In this document: piece by piece, positions 1-6,439 of the stretch
Layout: every line of letters starts with the position of its first letter
How positions within the stretch are numbered: position 1 is the stretch's first letter
Virus record (IMG/VR): IMGVR_UViG_3300037333_000207
Span: 1-24,270 of that record
Source of the DNA: a virus
Direction: 5' to 3' (one strand)
Length of the DNA stretch: 24,270 nt
Program-made: the position numbers and the translations under genes
Notes under the pieces: model-generated
What the model was told of the DNA's origin: nothing
The model's database searches: none
What the model saw: only the letters and a program-made list of their open reading frames with translations

Positions 1-419
1 AGTATATCTTCTGCATTAGCTAATAGTTTAATTTTAATTGTTCCAGCTTCTGTAAGAATCGAAGATACATTTATAACAAGTGGTTGAGTTCCTGAAACTG
101 CATCATTACTCTTGGCCTTATTTATGGCAGCTTCTAGGTCACTATACCCTCCAAATATGCCCTGTGCCTTTAAATCTTTAGCTGTATAGCCTAAATGTAT
201 AAGCTCTGCATTTAAAAGATCCTTGAGATAGTTTATAGCCCATCTTGGAACGGCTGCTGGTGCATCTTTTTCTTTTTTTATGAGATCCTCTTTTTTTACT
301 TTCATGTAATCAGCAAAAGAATCTAAACTCATTCCTGCAAATTTTAACAATATAAGCAAAAGCTCTTCTTCTGTGTCTGTAACAACAGTAAAGCTGTGCA
401 TAGTAACTTTATATGCCAT
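1..419 (-). CDS. hypothetical protein, 3' end cut by window edge
   Basis: A leftward frame opens with ATG at 419 and stays open for 139 codons to the window edge, so the C-terminus is missing. An AGGAG ribosome site lies about 9 bases upstream of the ATG. The protein begins MAYKVTMHSFTVV. It then has a Lys/Glu-rich helical stretch (about residues 40-60), a segment reading PRWAINYLKDLLNAEL (about 63-78) and a Gly-containing GIFGGYSDLE turn. No signal peptide or membrane segment is visible. I do not recognise the family. It shares the orientation of the replication genes, but the origin-like region separates it from them, so it probably has its own promoter in 420-480. The real-gene call rests on the uninterrupted frame, the good ribosome site and normal amino acid composition. 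Confidence 0.75.
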   Translation of the reverse strand, partial: MAYKVTMHSFTVVTDTEEELLLILLKFAGMSLDSFADYMKVKKEDLIKKEKDAPAAVPRWAINYLKDLLNAELIHLGYTAKDLKAQGIFGGYSDLEAAINKAKSNDAVSGTQPLVINVSSILTEAGTIKIKLLANAEDI

Positions 420-572
420 AGATGTATTTCTCCTTTTATAAGCGATATTATGGCTATATTATGATCTATTCTGAGTGAGTCAATCAATAAGCATGATGGC
501 AAAAAAAGCAAAACAGAGTAGAGATTTACCGTGCAGAGCGAAAACCTCCTTTTCTAATAGATTTTTCTCCCT

Positions 573-652
573 GAAACACTAAAAAAAGCTAGAAACACTA
601 AAAAATATACTAGAAACACATTAGAAACACATTAGAAACACATTAGAAACAC
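573..652 (+). repeat. left iteron array, six GAAACAC copies
   Basis: GAAACAC begins at 573, 592, 613, 624, 635 and 646. The last four copies are tandem 11-bp units reading ATTAGAAACAC or close variants. The first two are spaced 19 and 21 bases, about two helical turns, so all sites would face the same side of the DNA. This is the spacing expected for cooperative binding of an initiator protein. Confidence 0.85.
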
Positions 653-808
653 TAAGATAAAATATAACAAAGCCCATAAAATAGGGCTATAAACGGATTA
701 TTTTATTAAAATCAAAAATAAAATTATAAAATGAAAAAAAAAATTTTTCAAAACGAAATACAAAAAAATATAAAAATGTGTTTTTGTCCGTAAAATAGGG
801 GTTTTTAA

Positions 809-881
809 GTGTTTCTGATAGTGTTTCAGTAGTGTTTCTGATGTGTTTCAGTAGTGTTTCTATGAATGTGTGTAGTGTTTC
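809..881 (-). repeat. right iteron array, six inverted copies
   Basis: GTGTTTC, the complement of the left iteron, begins at 809, 821, 832, 843, 854 and 875. Spacings are 12, 11, 11, 11 and 21 bases. The arrangement mirrors the left array: a dense block faces the centre and a copy about 21 bases away lies outside. The array ends 16 bases before the helicase stop codon. Confidence 0.85.
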
Positions 882-900
882 TAACTTTAAAAAAAGTTAG
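881..900 (-). other. hairpin at the end of the helicase gene
   Basis: CTAACTTT (881-888) and AAAGTTAG (893-900) form a perfect 8-bp stem with an AAAA loop. The hairpin contains the helicase stop codon and touches the outermost right iteron. No T-tract follows on the minus strand, so it is a poor intrinsic terminator. It may instead protect the mRNA 3' end or belong to the origin. Confidence 0.4.
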
Positions 901-2750
901 AAAACATCTTGTTCTAGTTCTATTGCTATTTTTGTTGAAGTAAAAGTGAAATTCTTTTTGTTGTAGTGGAATATGTTTGGTATGTCGTGAGGATCTATTG
1001 CTCTGAATCTCTCTCCGTGCTCTTGTTGTATTGTTTTGCTCGTTCCATCTATATATCTTCTTTCTTCCCATCTTAATTTTACTATGAAAGATTTAGATAG
1101 TACAAGGTTCCAAAAATCACCAAACTTTCTATCACTCTTTAGTATGTGTTCTATGTTTGTTACTTTAGAGAACCACTTCAAACTTGTATTTGATATTAAT
1201 CCAGCTTTGAACTCATCCATGAATATATTTTTCATCTCTGCATTGTTGTGAGCAAATGGAATTACTTTTTTAGATTTAATAGTTTCAAATTCACCATTTG
1301 TAGATGCTTCTATTTCTTGCTTAATTAAAGTTTCTGATTTTGTATCTGCAATAGCCTCATCAAGCATCTCTGATATTGTGTCAATGTCTTGGCTTCTAAA
1401 TGCAGTCTTTAAAACAGATTGTGTTGTGCTGGTAGCATCTTGAATTGCTTTTTTAGTTTTATTTGCAATTGTACTCATTGCTAGTTGTTTAGAATATTGA
1501 CACATTTTGAGATGCACAAGGAACTCATCTCTTTCTTTTTCTAAAAGAGAAATAAACTCTCCAATTTCATAGCCCATCTCTTGAGCTACTGTTTTTAGTG
1601 TTTTTGATTTTGTTTCAATAACTGATAATCGCTCATCACTTTGGTCCATTGGAATCGGTAGATCCTCGTTTGATAAAAAGATACAGTTTGCACTGAATCT
1701 AATCATATATGGATTAGTGTGCATAGTTCTGATAGATATATTTTCCTCTGACACTATGAGCTTAATTTTATTTGCGATGTCTTTATCTTTGTGGAAATCG
1801 CCTTTTACTTCATCAAAAGTGATAAATAGCTTATCTTCTAAATAACTGTTGAAATTATCACTTAAATTTGCATTAGTAGCTACAAAACAGTTACTTTCGT
1901 GCATTGCATACTCAATAATTTTAGATGCAAATACACCTTTACCTGTTCTTTGAATACCTTTGAGGATAATAGCTGTCTTAGTCTTTTTTGCTGTGTTGAG
2001 AATTGTAGAGAGCCAATTAAGTAAAAACACCCTTTCATCTTCATACGGTGCTATGTTTTCAAGTAGTGCATTTATGATTGGGTATCTTTTTGGGAGTGTG
2101 ATTGTTGTAAATTTATCTACTTTTAAAACATTATTCACTTTTACATCTAAAAAACCATTTGGTGTATAAGTGTTAAAGAACTCTCCATAGAAAGCTGGTT
2201 TCAGAGGTGCAAATTCTTTTCTATAAACCTTGAACTCTCTAAGTATTGCAGTTCTCTTTTTAGTAGCTACATGAATACCAGCTAAAGTTTTACTCTCAAG
2301 ATCTATATATTTATTTACCGTTGTATCTTTTAATCTATCTGTGATAATACGGTCGTGTTTTTTTCCATCTGTGTCTATATCAACATAGCGAGATATACGA
2401 ACATACATATTTGTCATGGAGTCAAAAAATATTGTTGCTTGTCCTAAACGGTCAAGTTCTGCATTTTTACGAGCATATCTTACATAAGCATCTTCTAATT
2501 TGTCTAGCTTATCTTTGAGTGTCATTTCTGCTTTGTTAGCTTCGTACTCTTCTTCTATGGCTCTTTTTTCATCATAGAATCTTTGAAGTAGAGCTTTTGA
2601 TTGTTCATCGTTGTGATACTTGTTTTCTTCTCTAATAGCATTTACTTGTACTATATAGTTTTGTACTTGGTTGTAGAAGTCATCTTCTGGTGTAAGTTGT
2701 TGTTTAGCAGCTTCTTTTATACTTTTGATTTTATTGTTAATATCTACCAT
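897..2750 (-). CDS. phage/plasmid replication helicase, SF3/D5-like
   Basis: This 617-residue protein is probably the replicative helicase that unwinds the neighbouring origin. The N-terminal ~100 residues are charged and helical (coiled-coil-like). The ATPase core contains Walker A GIQRTGKG (265-272), Walker B LFITFDEV (308-315), a sensor-type CIFLSNED (356-363) with the expected polar Asn, and a likely arginine finger in DERLSVIE (around 374). This matches the DUF5906/D5-like SF3 helicases of phages and plasmids. The C-terminal ~200 residues are not recognised and could bind iterons. The ATG follows directly after the primase stop, with GAGGAT as ribosome site inside the primase end, so the two genes are translationally linked. 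Family assignment is from motifs; origin binding is inferred. Confidence 0.85.
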   Translation of the reverse strand: MVDINNKIKSIKEAAKQQLTPEDDFYNQVQNYIVQVNAIREENKYHNDEQSKALLQRFYDEKRAIEEEYEANKAEMTLKDKLDKLEDAYVRYARKNAELDRLGQATIFFDSMTNMYVRISRYVDIDTDGKKHDRIITDRLKDTTVNKYIDLESKTLAGIHVATKKRTAILREFKVYRKEFAPLKPAFYGEFFNTYTPNGFLDVKVNNVLKVDKFTTITLPKRYPIINALLENIAPYEDERVFLLNWLSTILNTAKKTKTAIILKGIQRTGKGVFASKIIEYAMHESNCFVATNANLSDNFNSYLEDKLFITFDEVKGDFHKDKDIANKIKLIVSEENISIRTMHTNPYMIRFSANCIFLSNEDLPIPMDQSDERLSVIETKSKTLKTVAQEMGYEIGEFISLLEKERDEFLVHLKMCQYSKQLAMSTIANKTKKAIQDATSTTQSVLKTAFRSQDIDTISEMLDEAIADTKSETLIKQEIEASTNGEFETIKSKKVIPFAHNNAEMKNIFMDEFKAGLISNTSLKWFSKVTNIEHILKSDRKFGDFWNLVLSKSFIVKLRWEERRYIDGTSKTIQQEHGERFRAIDPHDIPNIFHYNKKNFTFTSTKIAIELEQDVF

Positions 2751-3782
2751 TTACTTATCCTCACTTTGTAGATAATCAACAAAATCTAAGCCACTATCAA
2801 ATTTCAAGAAGTTATCAACATTTAATCCTACTTGTAGTTTAAAGTTTTCAAATGCTTTTGCACCAGCTGCATCACCATCAAACATACAAATGATATTAAA
2901 ACCTTTAGAGTGATAGTTTCTTATGTATTGAATAAGTGCATCATCTATTTTATTTGATGAGCTCTCAAGAGTAATAAAAGGGACTGAATAGAATAGTGCG
3001 TTGAGTCCATTTTTTATACCTTCTCCAACAATGAGATACTTTTCTCTTTCTATGATTGGCTGCACTTCTTTTCTAAAAGGATATAAGAAGTTTTCACCTC
3101 TGTTATGAGAGTTTTTATAAATATATTTTGGATTGCTCCAATTTTTATATTTTTCAGGTTTGATTGGTCTATAAGCTATGAGATCTACAATTTTTCCTGT
3201 GTAATCGTAAAGTATTATGCTAGGACAATTAAAATGTTTATTCCAACCAACAAGTTTTAAAAATATATAATCTATTTTTTCTTTGTACTCAGGAGTAAAC
3301 ATTTTTGTTTCAAAAAGTTTTTGCATTTCTACAGGAACACTAAAGTGTAGTGTGTTTTCGTTTTTGTCCTGGTACTCTATTGGTCTATGTGCACCAACAA
3401 GTTTTAGTTCTTCTTGTCCCCATAACTCGAGTTTAGCAAAATCAACTTTCTTTTTCTTTTTTGCTTCTTCTTTTCTCTTTATCTGTAATGATGGATCAAT
3501 TTTATATGTATCGAGCGAACTTAACTCTTTAAGCCTTTCTATTCCAGCTTTTAAGTCGAGCTTCTCCATATACATAACTAGATCTAAGACTGATCCACCT
3601 GTAATGTTTCCGTTGAAGTCACTAAATATTTGTTTAGCTGGATTAATTGTTATACTCTTATCATTCTTATAGATAAAGTTTGCTCCAGCTTTTTTTAATT
3701 CTCCGTACATTTCTGCAACTTGTACTATGTCAAGTGATTGTTTGATTTGTTCTAGTGTGGGTTCGTTTGTAGTATTGTTCAT
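2751..3782 (-). CDS. DnaG-type primase with TOPRIM domain
   Basis: This 343-residue protein probably makes RNA primers for replication from the adjacent origin. Residues 12-88 follow the fold of the DnaG N-terminal zinc-binding domain, including NPAKQIFSDFNGNITGGSVLDLVMYME. The cysteines and histidine that normally bind zinc are absent. After a Lys-rich linker (about 102-112), the TOPRIM domain shows GEG with E254, and FDGDAAG with D302 and D304, the metal-binding acidic residues. At 343 residues it is much shorter than chromosomal DnaG and lacks the helicase-binding C-terminus. The start at 3782 has AGGAC about 8 bases upstream. The helicase follows without a gap. Primase function is well supported by the TOPRIM motifs; a pure TOPRIM nucleotidyl transferase role is less likely given the N-terminal domain. 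Confidence 0.82.
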   Translation of the reverse strand: MNNTTNEPTLEQIKQSLDIVQVAEMYGELKKAGANFIYKNDKSITINPAKQIFSDFNGNITGGSVLDLVMYMEKLDLKAGIERLKELSSLDTYKIDPSLQIKRKEEAKKKKKVDFAKLELWGQEELKLVGAHRPIEYQDKNENTLHFSVPVEMQKLFETKMFTPEYKEKIDYIFLKLVGWNKHFNCPSIILYDYTGKIVDLIAYRPIKPEKYKNWSNPKYIYKNSHNRGENFLYPFRKEVQPIIEREKYLIVGEGIKNGLNALFYSVPFITLESSSNKIDDALIQYIRNYHSKGFNIICMFDGDAAGAKAFENFKLQVGLNVDNFLKFDSGLDFVDYLQSEDK

Positions 3783-3831
3783 GTTATTGTCCTAATTTAA
3801 CTAATTTATTTACAAATAAGTGACTATTAGA

Positions 3832-3848
3832 TACAATAACGGCAACCA
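3832..3848 (+). promoter_or_regulatory. promoter/operator repeat, rightward copy
   Basis: TACAATAACGGCAACCA lies here and is repeated as an exact 17-bp inverted copy at 4190-4206. It begins with a plausible -10 box, TACAAT, preceded by T-rich sequence. GGCAACC and nearby CCGGT could be protein-binding half-sites. It would drive a short rightward transcript ending at the terminator at 3875-3912. Confidence 0.5.
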
Positions 3849-3912
3849 AACCGGTGTTATTGCACCAAATAATCAAGGGTGAGTGTTTACCAGACACTTA
3901 CCCTTTTTTTTT
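3844..3912 (+). ncRNA. candidate small RNA of about 65-70 nt
   Basis: A -10-like TACAAT at 3832-3837 and a strong intrinsic terminator ending at 3912 define a possible short rightward transcript. No rightward coding gene lies between or near them, so the terminator needs another explanation. The transcript would start around 3843-3845 and would share its first bases with the leader of the RHH mRNA, because both come from inverted copies of the same element. CAATAAC (3834-3840) and GTTATTG (3856-3862) can also pair. Existence is inferred from signals only. Confidence 0.4.
3875..3912 (+). terminator. intrinsic terminator, rightward
   Basis: AAGGGTGAGTGT (3875-3886) pairs with ACACTTACCCTT (3894-3905) in a 12-bp stem with one G-U pair and a 7-base loop. 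Nine Ts run from 3904. The T-tract is on the + strand, so it terminates rightward transcription, although the flanking genes run leftward. Confidence 0.8.
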
Positions 3913-3914
3913 GC

Positions 3915-4109
3915 TTATTTTTTAGCGTTCATATTTTTGATAAAAATCTCCATAAACTTTTCTATAACACCAGAACGGTTCATTCCGTTGTTCTCTACAA
4001 GTGTATTGAACTCTTGAAGTATGTCTGCTCGTACCGTGTGAGTTACTTTCTGCTTGTTGTGAAGTTTAGGAAAAAGTGTATCACTTGGTATGTTATAGAT
4101 TTCATCCAT
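3915..4109 (-). CDS. small ribbon-helix-helix (CopG/Arc-like) regulator
   Basis: This 64-residue protein has a ribbon-helix-helix DNA-binding fold. The N-terminal strand reads KVTHTVRADI, helix A covers LQEFNTLVENNG, the turn and helix B read MNRSGVIEKFMEIFIKNM. Proteins of this size commonly repress plasmid copy-number genes and their own promoter. I chose the ATG at 4109 because GAGGAT lies about 8 bases upstream; an upstream TTG would include that site in the coding region. The leader contains a 9-bp stem (4140-4148 with 4173-4181). The 17-bp inverted repeats flank the gene on both sides and are good candidates for its own operators. The repressor role is inferred. Confidence 0.75.
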   Translation of the reverse strand: MDEIYNIPSDTLFPKLHNKQKVTHTVRADILQEFNTLVENNGMNRSGVIEKFMEIFIKNMNAKK

Positions 4110-4139
4110 AAAAATATCCTCTATCAATTTTTTTAAAAT

Positions 4140-4181
4140 TATATTACTAAGTTTCTTAATAGTATGTTAAAAAGTAATATA
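4140..4181 (-). other. hairpin in leader of the RHH mRNA
   Basis: TATATTACT (4140-4148) and AGTAATATA (4173-4181) form a perfect 9-bp stem in the predicted 5' untranslated region. A possible regulatory or stabilising role is inferred. Confidence 0.35.
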
Positions 4182-4189
4182 GCTTTAAA

Positions 4190-4206
4190 TGGTTGCCGTT
4201 ATTGTA
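4190..4206 (-). promoter_or_regulatory. promoter/operator repeat, leftward copy
   Basis: This is the exact 17-bp inverse of 3832-3848. On the minus strand it reads TACAAT followed by AACGGCAACCA. TACAAT fits as the -10 box for the RHH gene, giving a leader of about 85 bases. Two identical promoters pointing at each other flank the gene. Confidence 0.5.
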
Positions 4207-4250
4207 AAGATAATTTAGTTAAAAAATCCTCCTTTTTAAAGTTGTAAAAC

Positions 4251-4472
4251 TCATATTTCACTCTCTTTGATTTCCCCTCTAATAGCAAGAGGGTTCTCGA
4301 GGTTTCTAAAATATTCTTCTTGAACATCTATCGCTCTTTCTATGAAACTCCATGCTTTAGTGTCAAACTCTTGTTTTTGCATATAGAGATTAGTTGCATA
4401 TTCTTTTAACTCACTTTGAGTACAGGTTTCAAGTTTTTTAAATATATTTTCTAATATCTCTTTAGTATTCAT
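4251..4472 (-). CDS. small hypothetical protein of the early leftward operon
   Basis: This 73-residue protein begins MNTKEILENIFKKLETCTQ and is predicted to be mostly helical and charged, without membrane segments. I do not recognise a family. Its start lies inside the end of the preceding HTH gene (11-base overlap), so it is the third gene of the Cro-like operon and probably translated by coupling. A GTG two codons upstream is an alternative start; the ATG at 4472 has the better-spaced purine-rich AAGAG. It could be an accessory early protein, but nothing in the sequence says what it does. Confidence 0.6.
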   Translation of the reverse strand: MNTKEILENIFKKLETCTQSELKEYATNLYMQKQEFDTKAWSFIERAIDVQEEYFRNLENPLAIRGEIKESEI

Positions 4473-4926
4473 TTTCACTCTTTTTTATGATTTGTTCTAT
4501 TGTTGCTTGAGAAAGATTGTATTTATTTGATAGTTCTTTGTATGTTAGGTTTTTATGTTCTCTATCAAATCTTATGAGAGCATCTCTTTTGTATTTTAAA
4601 AAGTCTTTAAAAAAGTATAGTTTTTTGCTTGAGCTATATCTTTGTGAAAACTTTTCTAATGATATTGAGTTGTCCTGTACATCTTGCACCATCAATCCTA
4701 TTGTTACAATATTTTGATGTGTTAGTTTTTTAGTCGGACCTCTTGAAGACAAACGATCATTTGATAAGAAATATTCATCCCTAAAAGCTTCAAAGTCTTT
4801 TTTGAGAATTTTATAATTTCCATCTACTAAAGATGCTTTTAGGTGTCCTGCTCTTATGTAGTAGTTTACATTTGTTCTTTTAATTCCTAGCATTTCGGCA
4901 ATATATGAAGTGCTATAATGAGTCAT
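4462..4926 (-). CDS. two-domain HTH DNA-binding protein
   Basis: This 154-residue protein has two helix-turn-helix-like regions. The N-terminal one (about 6-50) reads TSYIAEMLGIKRTNVNYYIRAG followed by DGNYKILKKDFEAF, the layout of MerR/excisionase-type winged helices that recognise one DNA half-site. The C-terminal one (about 127-150) reads LTYKELSNKYNLSQATIEQIIKK, a homeodomain-like HTH. The ATG overlaps the stop of the upstream Cro-like gene (ATGA), with AAGGTG as ribosome site. Its place behind cro suggests a CII-like or delayed-early regulator. An excisionase role is unlikely, because no integrase is visible and the phage seems to be extrachromosomal. Confidence 0.72.
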   Translation of the reverse strand: MTHYSTSYIAEMLGIKRTNVNYYIRAGHLKASLVDGNYKILKKDFEAFRDEYFLSNDRLSSRGPTKKLTHQNIVTIGLMVQDVQDNSISLEKFSQRYSSSKKLYFFKDFLKYKRDALIRFDREHKNLTYKELSNKYNLSQATIEQIIKKSENEY

Positions 4927-5162
4927 TTTTCACCTTGTTTCTCTTTGTATTTTCTAATGTCAACCCATGCACGAGCAGGTATTCCAAAAGAATCTTCTAT
5001 TAATATTGCTTTATCAAGAGATGGATAGTTCGAAAAATTTTTATATTTCTCTGCCATATTTCTAGAAACACCAACTGCTTCAGCAAGTTTTATAGTTCGT
5101 ATATTTTTAATTTCTTTTAAAAACTTTTCTATATCTTTTTCCATGTCAGGAATGTTAACCAT
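4923..5162 (-). CDS. Cro-like repressor, HTH
   Basis: This protein of up to 79 residues has a lambda-repressor-type HTH in residues 23-43: IKLAEAVGVSRNMAEKYKNF. It is transcribed divergently from the CI-type repressor, the classic position for Cro, which shuts off lysogenic expression. The start is uncertain. ATG at 5162 sits directly behind a TATAAT (5163-5168), which would leave it outside a transcript from that box. A second TATAAT lies inside the operator at 5180-5185. ATG at 5144 is the alternative and would give 73 residues. Neither has a strong ribosome site. The repressor operator at 5173-5193 overlaps both promoters. Confidence 0.72.
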   Translation of the reverse strand: MVNIPDMEKDIEKFLKEIKNIRTIKLAEAVGVSRNMAEKYKNFSNYPSLDKAILIEDSFGIPARAWVDIRKYKEKQGEK

Positions 5163-5172
5163 ATTATACTTA

Positions 5173-5193
5173 ATACTTAATTATATTATGTAT
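5173..5193. promoter_or_regulatory. repressor operator, copy 1 (cro side)
   Basis: A 21-bp palindrome with 10-bp arms around one base. Its core CTTAATTATATTATG differs by two bases from the best copy, CATAATTAAATTATG. It overlaps the promoter region of the Cro-like gene, so repressor bound here would block the leftward early operon. Confidence 0.65.
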
Positions 5194-5230
5194 ATCTATA
5201 AAAGTTTAATTTCTTTATGCAAATAGCAAG

Positions 5231-5236
5231 TATAAT
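5231..5236 (+). promoter_or_regulatory. -10 box of the CI-type repressor promoter
   Basis: TATAAT lies 41 bases before the repressor ATG, in T-rich sequence without a clear -35, as usual in Campylobacterota. Transcription would start near 5243, inside operator copy 2, allowing autoregulation. Confidence 0.55.
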
Positions 5237-5241
5237 TATTC

Positions 5242-5262
5242 ATACATAATTAAATTATGCAT
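5242..5262. promoter_or_regulatory. repressor operator, copy 2 (CI side)
   Basis: CATAATTAAATTATG (5245-5259) is a perfect 7-bp inverted repeat around one A, and the flanks extend the symmetry. It lies between the repressor -10 box and its start codon. Confidence 0.7.
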
Positions 5263-5276
5263 TATAAAGGGAAGAT

Positions 5277-5963
5277 ATGTTTAGTGAAAATTTAAAAAAA
5301 TATAGAAAACAAAGTGGATATACTCAAGAACAGTTGGCAACTGCAGTCAATAATTTGTTAGATAGTGAATATACTAAAAGTAATATACAATCATGGGAAA
5401 GAGGTGTTAATCCTAAAATAGAAGTTATTAGTGCTATTGCTGAAATATTAAATATACCAGAACAGTTTTTATTTGATGATAGCTCTGATGCAGTTGATAA
5501 AATAGTCAGTAGAGAAGTTCCTAATTTAAAAAATATTGTTGACCATGTTAAAGAAATACCTCTTTTAAAAGGGTATGTAGGAGCAGGAAGTAGTGGAGTT
5601 ATTGATGAAGTTGAAATAGAGAAGTATTTATATATAGATACTTGTTTAGTTAAAAAAGCTTATCAAAACAAAGAAATAAAAGCTTTAACAATAGTAGGTG
5701 ATAGTATGATCCCCTATGTAGATAACAATGATATTGTTTTGTATCATCCAATTAAAAAAGGTCAATACAACCTAATAGATGGAAAATATATAATAGAAAC
5801 AATTAATGGGATTATGCTTAAGAACTTAAAATTCTGTTGTAACGGAGATATTGTCATCTCATCATGCAATAAAGCATATAGAGATGAAATAATACGAGCA
5901 ACAGAGTCTCAAGAATATTTAGACATTATAGGTATAGCTGTTGGACGGCTTTTAAAAGATTAA
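5277..5963 (+). CDS. LexA/CI-type phage repressor with S24 protease domain
   Basis: This 228-residue protein is the lysogeny master repressor. The N-terminal HTH (about 5-60) reads LKKYRKQSGYTQEQLATAVN and SNIQSWERGV. The C-terminal S24 domain shows the self-cleavage site GYVGAGSSG (likely A103-G104), the catalytic Ser143 in VGDSMIPYVDNNDIV and the catalytic Lys182 in GIMLKNLK. The Ser-Lys spacing of 39 is normal. RecA-stimulated self-cleavage after DNA damage is therefore expected. The start at 5277 follows AAAGGGAAG. Its gene ends directly against a convergent gene with no gap. Likely targets are the three palindromes at 5173-5193, 5242-5262 and 20404-20424. Family assignment is secure; target assignment is inferred. 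Confidence 0.93.
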   Translation: MFSENLKKYRKQSGYTQEQLATAVNNLLDSEYTKSNIQSWERGVNPKIEVISAIAEILNIPEQFLFDDSSDAVDKIVSREVPNLKNIVDHVKEIPLLKGYVGAGSSGVIDEVEIEKYLYIDTCLVKKAYQNKEIKALTIVGDSMIPYVDNNDIVLYHPIKKGQYNLIDGKYIIETINGIMLKNLKFCCNGDIVISSCNKAYRDEIIRATESQEYLDIIGIAVGRLLKD

Positions 5964-6338
5964 TTATAAAATTTCTAGTTTGAGTAAACTCCAATTATTT
6001 GTATCCATTTTATCTCCACCATTAAATTGTATATCACAATGAGATTGAACATTTTTTTTGTTGTTTGTGTTATCTATAAATGATATTGGATATTTTATTA
6101 TATATCTGTTATTTTCTTTTTTGAAAATTTTTCTATCCATAGAGTGAAAATTAATATCTCTATATAGGGATAGTTTTTTCTCTATGAGCATTTTACATAT
6201 AGTAACTGCTTCTAATTCAACATTATTATTTTGTTCACTTTCACTATTATCATCAAGAATAACTGCTGCTATTATTAGTCCTATAAACCCACCTATAAAA
6301 ATTGAAAAAAACCATTTTAAAAACTTCTTCATTTGCAT
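5964..6338 (-). CDS. membrane-anchored hypothetical protein, candidate lysogenic moron
   Basis: This 124-residue protein begins with a basic stretch MQMKKFLKW followed by a membrane helix (about 10-28, FFSIFIGGFIGLIIAAVIL). The remaining ~95 residues are polar and would lie outside the membrane. An AAGGAAAG ribosome site precedes ATG 6338; ATG 6332 is an alternative. It converges on the repressor gene and is a single-gene unit with its own promoter (TATACT at 6361-6366, minus strand). Such lone genes beside the repressor are often expressed in the lysogen, for instance for superinfection exclusion, but the family is not recognised and that role is a guess from position. Confidence 0.7.
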   Translation of the reverse strand: MQMKKFLKWFFSIFIGGFIGLIIAAVILDDNSESEQNNNVELEAVTICKMLIEKKLSLYRDINFHSMDRKIFKKENNRYIIKYPISFIDNTNNKKNVQSHCDIQFNGGDKMDTNNWSLLKLEIL

Positions 6339-6352
6339 ACTTTCCTTTTGTT

Positions 6353-6373
6353 TTTTTGCAAGTATAGCAAAAA
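6353..6373 (-). promoter_or_regulatory. candidate promoter with inverted repeat for the moron gene
   Basis: TTTTTGC (6353-6359) and GCAAAAA (6367-6373) flank a minus-strand TATACT (6361-6366). This fits a -10 box about 25 bases upstream of ATG 6338, embedded in a small palindrome that could be an operator. Confidence 0.4.
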
Positions 6374-6439
6374 CTCATATTGATTAACCAACCTCCAAAA
6401 TGTGATTATTTTAATAATGAAAAAGAGATAAGGATAAAA

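Larger units (their letters stand above)
571..881. other. candidate replication origin with inverted iteron arrays
   Basis: The non-coding stretch 420-896 holds an unusual symmetrical structure. Six copies of GAAACAC on the + strand start at 573, 592, 613, 624, 635 and 646. Six copies of its complement GTGTTTC start at 809, 821, 832, 843, 854 and 875. The 156 bases between the arrays are extremely A/T rich and include a ten-A run followed by five Ts near 734-748. The repeat TAAAATAGGG appears twice in this core (678-687 and 791-800), and a small hairpin AGCCC/GGGCT lies at 671-688. Iterons at an 11-bp helical period beside an AT-rich unwinding region, next to primase and helicase genes, are typical of theta origins. 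The origin role is inferred. In 420-570 I see only the start region of the leftward gene at 1-419. Confidence 0.7.

Noticed and set aside
484-590. Rightward frame starting MAKKAKQSRDLP near the origin
   Set aside because: Fewer than 30 codons, no ribosome site, and it runs into the iterons.
671-800. The AT-rich core between the iteron arrays as the telomere palindrome
   Set aside because: The core shows only short partial symmetry, not the long perfect palindrome that protelomerases need.
573-881. Short regular repeats that could suggest a CRISPR array
   Set aside because: The repeated unit is only 7-11 bases with no 25-40 base spacers, and the second half is inverted. This is an iteron pattern.
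1960-2169. Rightward reading frames inside the helicase and primase genes (also 1036-1251 and 3283-3672)
   Set aside because: They are shadows of strongly supported leftward genes and have no ribosome sites or recognisable proteins.
4212-4232. A strong AAGGAGGA ribosome site on the minus strand without a gene
   Set aside because: No start codon follows at a suitable distance and a stop comes almost at once; left unassigned.
5226-6369. GCAAGTATA occurring before the repressor gene (5226) and before the membrane-protein gene (6358)
   Set aside because: Nine bases in AT-rich DNA can recur by chance, and the flanks differ; not enough for an operator claim.
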